Shown here: positions 6,027-8,346 of the stretch, piece after piece
Numbering within the stretch: position 1 is the first letter of the stretch
Layout: each line of letters starts with the position of its first letter
NCBI GenBank assembly: GCA_030612585.1
Contig: JAUWNP010000199.1
Location: forward strand, 1 to 8,346
Source of the DNA: Anaerolineae bacterium
Lineage (GTDB): Bacteria > Chloroflexota > Anaerolineae > B4-G1
DNA length: 8,346 nt
Direction: 5' to 3'
Translations under genes and position numbers: made by a program
Notes under the pieces: model-generated
The model's database searches: none
What the model was told of the DNA's origin: nothing
Seen by the model: the letters and a program-made list of their open reading frames with translations, nothing else

Positions 6027-6116
6027 TCTGAAACACGAAGTTCACGAAAGAGCACGAAAACCGCGAAACTCACTTTCGTGTCTTTCGCTTCCTTTCGCGT
6101 CATTCGTGATCCAAAC
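6027..6116. repeat. 90-bp palindromic repeat, copy C
   Basis: It shares the layout of copies A and B but has lost some pairing: GGGCGCG has become GAGCACG and the right edge GGTTCAAAC has become GATCCAAAC. The edge change removes the stop codon used by tail 3, so tail 4 reads a few codons further to the next TGA (6100-6102) inside the repeat. Confidence 0.88.
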
Positions 6117-6291
6117 GTCCCTCCACAATCGTTATCTCCTCCCCCGACAACCCATACAACTCATACACCAACGCATCAATCTGCCGGTCGGTGGCCTCGA
6201 TCTGTCGCTGGTAGAGTTCCTTGTCGGCGGGGATGGTGGCGGCGGCCAGTTTGCGCTGCAGCGCCAGCATCCGCTCCACCAGCGCGATCAT
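6100..6291 (-). pseudogene. Methylase C-terminal tail remnant 4 (longest copy)
   Basis: This 63-codon frame reads MIALVERMLALQRKLAAA, TIPADKELYQRQIEATDR, QIDALVYELYGLSGEEIT and IVEGRLDHE. I recognise the LVERMLALxxxLAAA...QRQIEATDRQIDxLVYELYGLTEEE pattern as the extreme C-terminus of Eco57I/type IIG-like N6-adenine methyltransferases, where it forms helices after the target recognition region. Nothing of the catalytic domain (such as an NPPY motif) is present. It begins nine bases after the TAA of the TIR-like gene, in the same frame, with no good ribosome binding site. I take it as a truncated methylase 3' end; an independent 63-residue helical protein is possible but less likely. Confidence 0.7.
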
Positions 6292-6300
6292 TTTATCGGA

Positions 6301-7398
6301 TTAGAGAGCTTTGACTTTGACATTCCTGATGGCAGTTCGACACTTGTAAGACTGAAACATTATTCGACCGTGAGGCAAGACATGGGGCAAATCCGAAACA
6401 GAGATACTGAAACCCATGTCTTGCACGGAGATTCTCCAGTATTGGTCATCAATTGAGACACGGAAAGGAATAAATGAAACATCTGCAGGGTCGAAGTCGA
6501 GCAGGCGTCCCACATCATATTCATCCTTGTCTTGGGCATCAAGGGCCGGCTCAGTGCGGTGCACTACACCATCTTCACCCAACCAAGCCAAATAGCTATT
6601 GCCCGCCAGGTACCCTTGGCTTCTGAGAGCGATTCCTATCCAACAGGGATCCATTCTAAAAGTGAACCTCATCTCAGCTTGTACCTCCACATTTGCCGGA
6701 CGCAGCTGTGGCGGACTCAGCCACGAGTAGGGGAAATAGTGAGGTGAACCAAATTCAAGCCCGCCGTCTATGAGTCGCCTATGTCCGGGACCAGGAGACC
6801 ATAAGTACTCCGTATCTCTACCATCGGTCAAATCGGCCTCAAAAGATGCTGGGACCTTAACATCGGGTTCGTGTTGGAATGGCACCGAAGCCAAACACGT
6901 AAACATGTTTTGCACGAGTTGTTTCACGAGTTCGTCCATCCAGTCAACCGATGATGATTCATACACTATCTGTCGCGCGGGTTGAAGGTCAAAGGCAAGA
7001 GCATATCCATCGCACTTGTCGCGCACGATTATGACGGAGGAGTGTAGACGCCAAGCGGCGGCTACACCGAGCTCATACATGACGTTGGGGTTGTATCCGG
7101 TTATATCTGCCACTATGATGTCGGCTTGCAGAATGTGGGTCCAAATATCAGGATGGATTGCGCTCGAACCTACAATGTCCCCGGCATAATAGACCTGTAT
7201 CTTATGGTTAATGACATTTTGAACAATTGACGCCGCGCTTCGAATCATCGGTAAGATGGTGCCCGCGCGGTCAAAACGACACAAGACGAAACAACGCAAT
7301 CTGCGAAATTCTCTTGTTGGTATCGAATCTGGTGCCTTCCAAGTATCGTAGGGCCAAATAGACAACGAAAGCGGCGGCATATCTGGGTCGGTACTCAT
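6301..7398 (-). CDS. TIR/deoxyribosyltransferase-fold protein with lectin-like C-terminus
   Basis: This is a 365-residue soluble protein. Residues 35-165 look like the flavodoxin-like fold shared by nucleoside 2-deoxyribosyltransferases and TIR-like NADases: strand RCFVLCRFD (35-43), then IVADITGYNPNVMYELGVAAAW (95-116), then strand SVIIVRD (121-127). In that fold the Glu of the YELG motif (E109) is the expected catalytic residue and D98 lines the pocket, so a nucleotide or NAD substrate is plausible but unproven. Residues 195-365 look like a beta-sandwich of the LamG/DUF1080 type (FGSPHYFPYSW, VEVQAEMRFTF, WIGIALRS, HGRIMFQSYKCRTAIRNVKV), perhaps for ligand binding. ATG 7398 is chosen for the AGGAGGG seven bases upstream, although the frame is open further up through methylase tail 5. 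It is flanked by methylase tails on both sides. I infer a possible defence effector; an enzyme of nucleotide or sugar metabolism is the alternative. Confidence 0.75.
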   Translation of the reverse strand: MSTDPDMPPLSLSIWPYDTWKAPDSIPTREFRRLRCFVLCRFDRAGTILPMIRSAASIVQNVINHKIQVYYAGDIVGSSAIHPDIWTHILQADIIVADITGYNPNVMYELGVAAAWRLHSSVIIVRDKCDGYALAFDLQPARQIVYESSSVDWMDELVKQLVQNMFTCLASVPFQHEPDVKVPASFEADLTDGRDTEYLWSPGPGHRRLIDGGLEFGSPHYFPYSWLSPPQLRPANVEVQAEMRFTFRMDPCWIGIALRSQGYLAGNSYLAWLGEDGVVHRTEPALDAQDKDEYDVGRLLDFDPADVSFIPFRVSIDDQYWRISVQDMGFSISVSDLPHVLPHGRIMFQSYKCRTAIRNVKVKAL

Positions 7399-7405
7399 GT
7401 GCTTA

Positions 7406-7412
7406 CCCTCCT
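7406..7412 (-). promoter_or_regulatory. Ribosome binding site of the TIR-like gene
   Basis: Read on the - strand, AGGAGGG lies seven bases before ATG 7398. It is one of the best Shine-Dalgarno matches in the window and separates the true gene from the in-frame methylase tail upstream, whose GTG at 7509 would otherwise extend the protein by 37 residues. Confidence 0.75.
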
Positions 7413-7455
7413 GGTTCAGTATAGCAAATGCAAGCGACGCTGTCTTTGCCACTTT

Positions 7456-7563
7456 TCCACCTTGGACAACATCGATTTCCTCTGGAGACAACCCATACAA
7501 CTCATACACCAGCGTGTCAATCTGCCGGTCGGCGGCCTCGATCTGCCGCTGATAGAGCTCCTT
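7456..7563 (-). pseudogene. Methylase C-terminal tail remnant 5
   Basis: On the - strand the frame reads KELYQRQIEAADRQIDTLVY then ELYGLSPEEIDVVQGG, and homology to the other tails ends there. The frame stays open without a stop through 19 more codons to the ATG of the TIR-like gene, so this tail is in frame with its cargo. Upstream, homology stops at the Lys codon and the frame meets a TAG after about ten codons. No 90-bp repeat adjoins it. Confidence 0.72.
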
Positions 7564-7649
7564 ACCAGGGCAGATTAGCCATCGGGTTAAGCACTACGCC
7601 TTGGGAACATAGTGCGGCATGGTCGGCAGGAGGTGTTTGCCGCAGTCAC

Positions 7650-8270
7650 TCATTGACCGATTGTTTCAACCCGAGGGATCATCCTCTTGATAAACCCAAG
7701 ATCTTGTTCAGAAAATGTGATTTCAGTTTTGGCCTTTCCGTCAAAGATATCGCGTACAACAAAAGTACCTTTGACCTTGCCATCCCTGATGATGGGATTC
7801 CACCTCTCGTCACCGTAATACTCTGCTATGTAGTAGACCCAGCCAGCGATGCTACAACCAGCATCGACCACGGTTTCTCCTTTGAATGCTAAGCCCGCTT
7901 GCCCAAGCACTGGAAACACTTTGGTGAAACCCTCTGTCTCGAAAGCTGGCTCAGGAATCGAGACTGCTTTCAATTCTTGCTTCGACCTTCTTGCATGGGT
8001 TCTTATGAACAGTCGCCAAGATTTTAAGGCAGCTTTTCGCAGACCACGATTGCCTACGCCCACATACAGCAGAAATCCATACCTCCGCGTGGGCATTCCT
8101 TCAGATTCACCCTCTGGAAGACGAAACCACCATTGATAAACTTCTGGATGAATCGGATTAACTACCAAAATGGCCCGATCTCGCAAGTAGTTCCGCAGCA
8201 ACATTAGAGCGTTCACGATGCTGAGGATCAGCGCTGCAAGTTGCAGGATTTCCCTAAATTGAATACTCAT
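7650..8270 (-). CDS. Membrane-anchored protein of unknown function
   Basis: This 206-residue protein is not recognised. One N-terminal transmembrane helix (about 7-25, ILQLAALILSIVNALMLL) is followed by basic RNYLRDR, which predicts a cytoplasmic C-terminal domain by the positive-inside rule. The remainder looks rich in beta strands (YGFLLYVGVGNRG at 64-76, GWVYYIAEYYG at 143-153, VKGTFVVRDIFDGKAKTEIT at 166-185), possibly an immunoglobulin-like sandwich. No catalytic motif is visible. ATG 8270 is used instead of the in-frame GTG at 8276, because AGAGG lies nine bases before the ATG but only three before the GTG. It precedes tail 5 and the TIR-like gene on the same strand with an 86-bp gap in which I see no other gene. 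It could be a membrane partner of the neighbouring accessory genes, but context is the only reason to say so. Confidence 0.7.
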   Translation of the reverse strand: MSIQFREILQLAALILSIVNALMLLRNYLRDRAILVVNPIHPEVYQWWFRLPEGESEGMPTRRYGFLLYVGVGNRGLRKAALKSWRLFIRTHARRSKQELKAVSIPEPAFETEGFTKVFPVLGQAGLAFKGETVVDAGCSIAGWVYYIAEYYGDERWNPIIRDGKVKGTFVVRDIFDGKAKTEITFSEQDLGFIKRMIPRVETIGQ

Positions 8271-8299
8271 TGGCACAAACCTCTATTGCGGCAAACTCC

Positions 8300-8344
8300 T
8301 TATATAGCCCGTTCAATCTCTTCTCGCAGATAAGTCCTCAGCCT
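8300..8344 (-). CDS. Possible C-terminal end of an upstream gene (partial)
   Basis: One - strand frame is open from the right edge, reads RLRTYLREEIERAI and stops at TAA 8300-8302, 29 bp before the start of the membrane protein. The charged helical end and the short gap would fit an operon partner. Fourteen codons are too few to identify anything, and a second frame is open to the edge as well. Confidence 0.2.
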   Translation of the reverse strand, partial: RLRTYLREEIERAI

Positions 8345-8346
8345 CT

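Larger units (their letters stand above)
5820..6233. repeat. Two tandem 207-bp compound units (palindrome + tail)
   Basis: Unit one is repeat B plus tail 3 (5820-6026) and unit two is repeat C plus the distal part of tail 4 (6027-6233); both are 207 bp. The junction in each case follows the same tail position, after the sequence resembling GTCGGCGGGG. Constant unit length and fixed junction indicate tandem duplication of a compound element, not independent insertions. In tail 4 the methylase reading frame continues past the point where the other tails are cut. Confidence 0.75.

Noticed and set aside
4109..6116. CRISPR array from the three 90-bp copies
   Set aside because: The copies are far too long, unevenly spaced, and separated by genes or methylase tails, with no regular spacers and no cas gene.
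6100..6291. Tail 4 as a genuine 63-residue protein such as an antitoxin
   Set aside because: Its sequence repeats in four other truncated copies with different ends and matches the end of a much larger methylase family; it has no good ribosome binding site.
4025..6456. + strand ORFs carrying RKGAKTAKLPF-like peptides
   Set aside because: They are translations of the 90-bp palindromic repeat and of the reverse strand of the tails, and overlap well-supported - strand genes. The peptide similarity comes from the DNA repeat.
7564..7649. Transposase remnant (frame HLLPTMPHYVPKA) between the membrane protein and tail 5
   Set aside because: The stretch is too short, has no start or conserved motif, and I could not match it to any transposase family.

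Overview
The window looks like a chromosomal segment of a GC-rich bacterium, most likely a Chloroflexota (Anaerolineae or Caldilineae-like) lineage. I infer this from a secreted CARDB-repeat protein beside a MacB-type permease, from dispersed extragenic palindromes of the GTAGGTCGGAT, GGACGCAGATT and ACGAAAGG..CCTTTCGT types, and from recurring DRQIDALVYELYGL peptide tails. All of this rests on memory of these families; no search was run.

Layout. Bases 1-49 are a 7-bp tandem repeat. Bases 76-3491 (+ strand) hold a secreted IPT/TIG + CARDB protein and a MacB/FtsX-type ABC permease, separated by 227 bp of palindromic repeats; no ATPase partner lies in the window. From 3554 to the right edge every protein gene is on the - strand. 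In transcription order (right to left) these are: a possible partial gene end at the edge, a membrane-anchored protein of unknown function (7650-8270), a protein with a nucleoside-deoxyribosyltransferase/TIR-like fold and a lectin-like C-terminus (6301-7398), a DUF3800 protein (4878-5627), a GNAT acetyltransferase (4193-4705) and a SixA-type histidine phosphatase (3554-4051).

The notable structure is what lies between these genes. Five copies of the 3' end of one gene are scattered through the - strand region at 4702, 5663, 5905, 6100 and 7456. I recognise this end as the C-terminal tail of Eco57I/type IIG-like N6-adenine DNA methyltransferases. The GNAT, DUF3800 and TIR-like genes each start at or shortly after such a tail. 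Three copies of a 90-bp palindromic repeat (4109, 5820, 6027) sit against the tails, and two repeat+tail units form a 207-bp tandem. The GNAT gene fits exactly between a tail and a repeat: its ATG overlaps the tail's TGA, and its own TGA lies in the repeat edge. This resembles a cassette array in which accessory genes accumulated behind a methylase 3' end.

Inside the array, on the + strand, is a strong candidate for a new small RNA gene (4816-4918). It has a near-consensus promoter (TTGACA, 17 bp, TAAAAT), a predicted three-way junction whose closing stem begins at the expected transcription start, and a 10-bp intrinsic terminator with a T-run. Its 3' end is antisense to the end of the DUF3800 gene. 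This RNA and the tail/repeat/cargo architecture are the parts of the window most worth following up.
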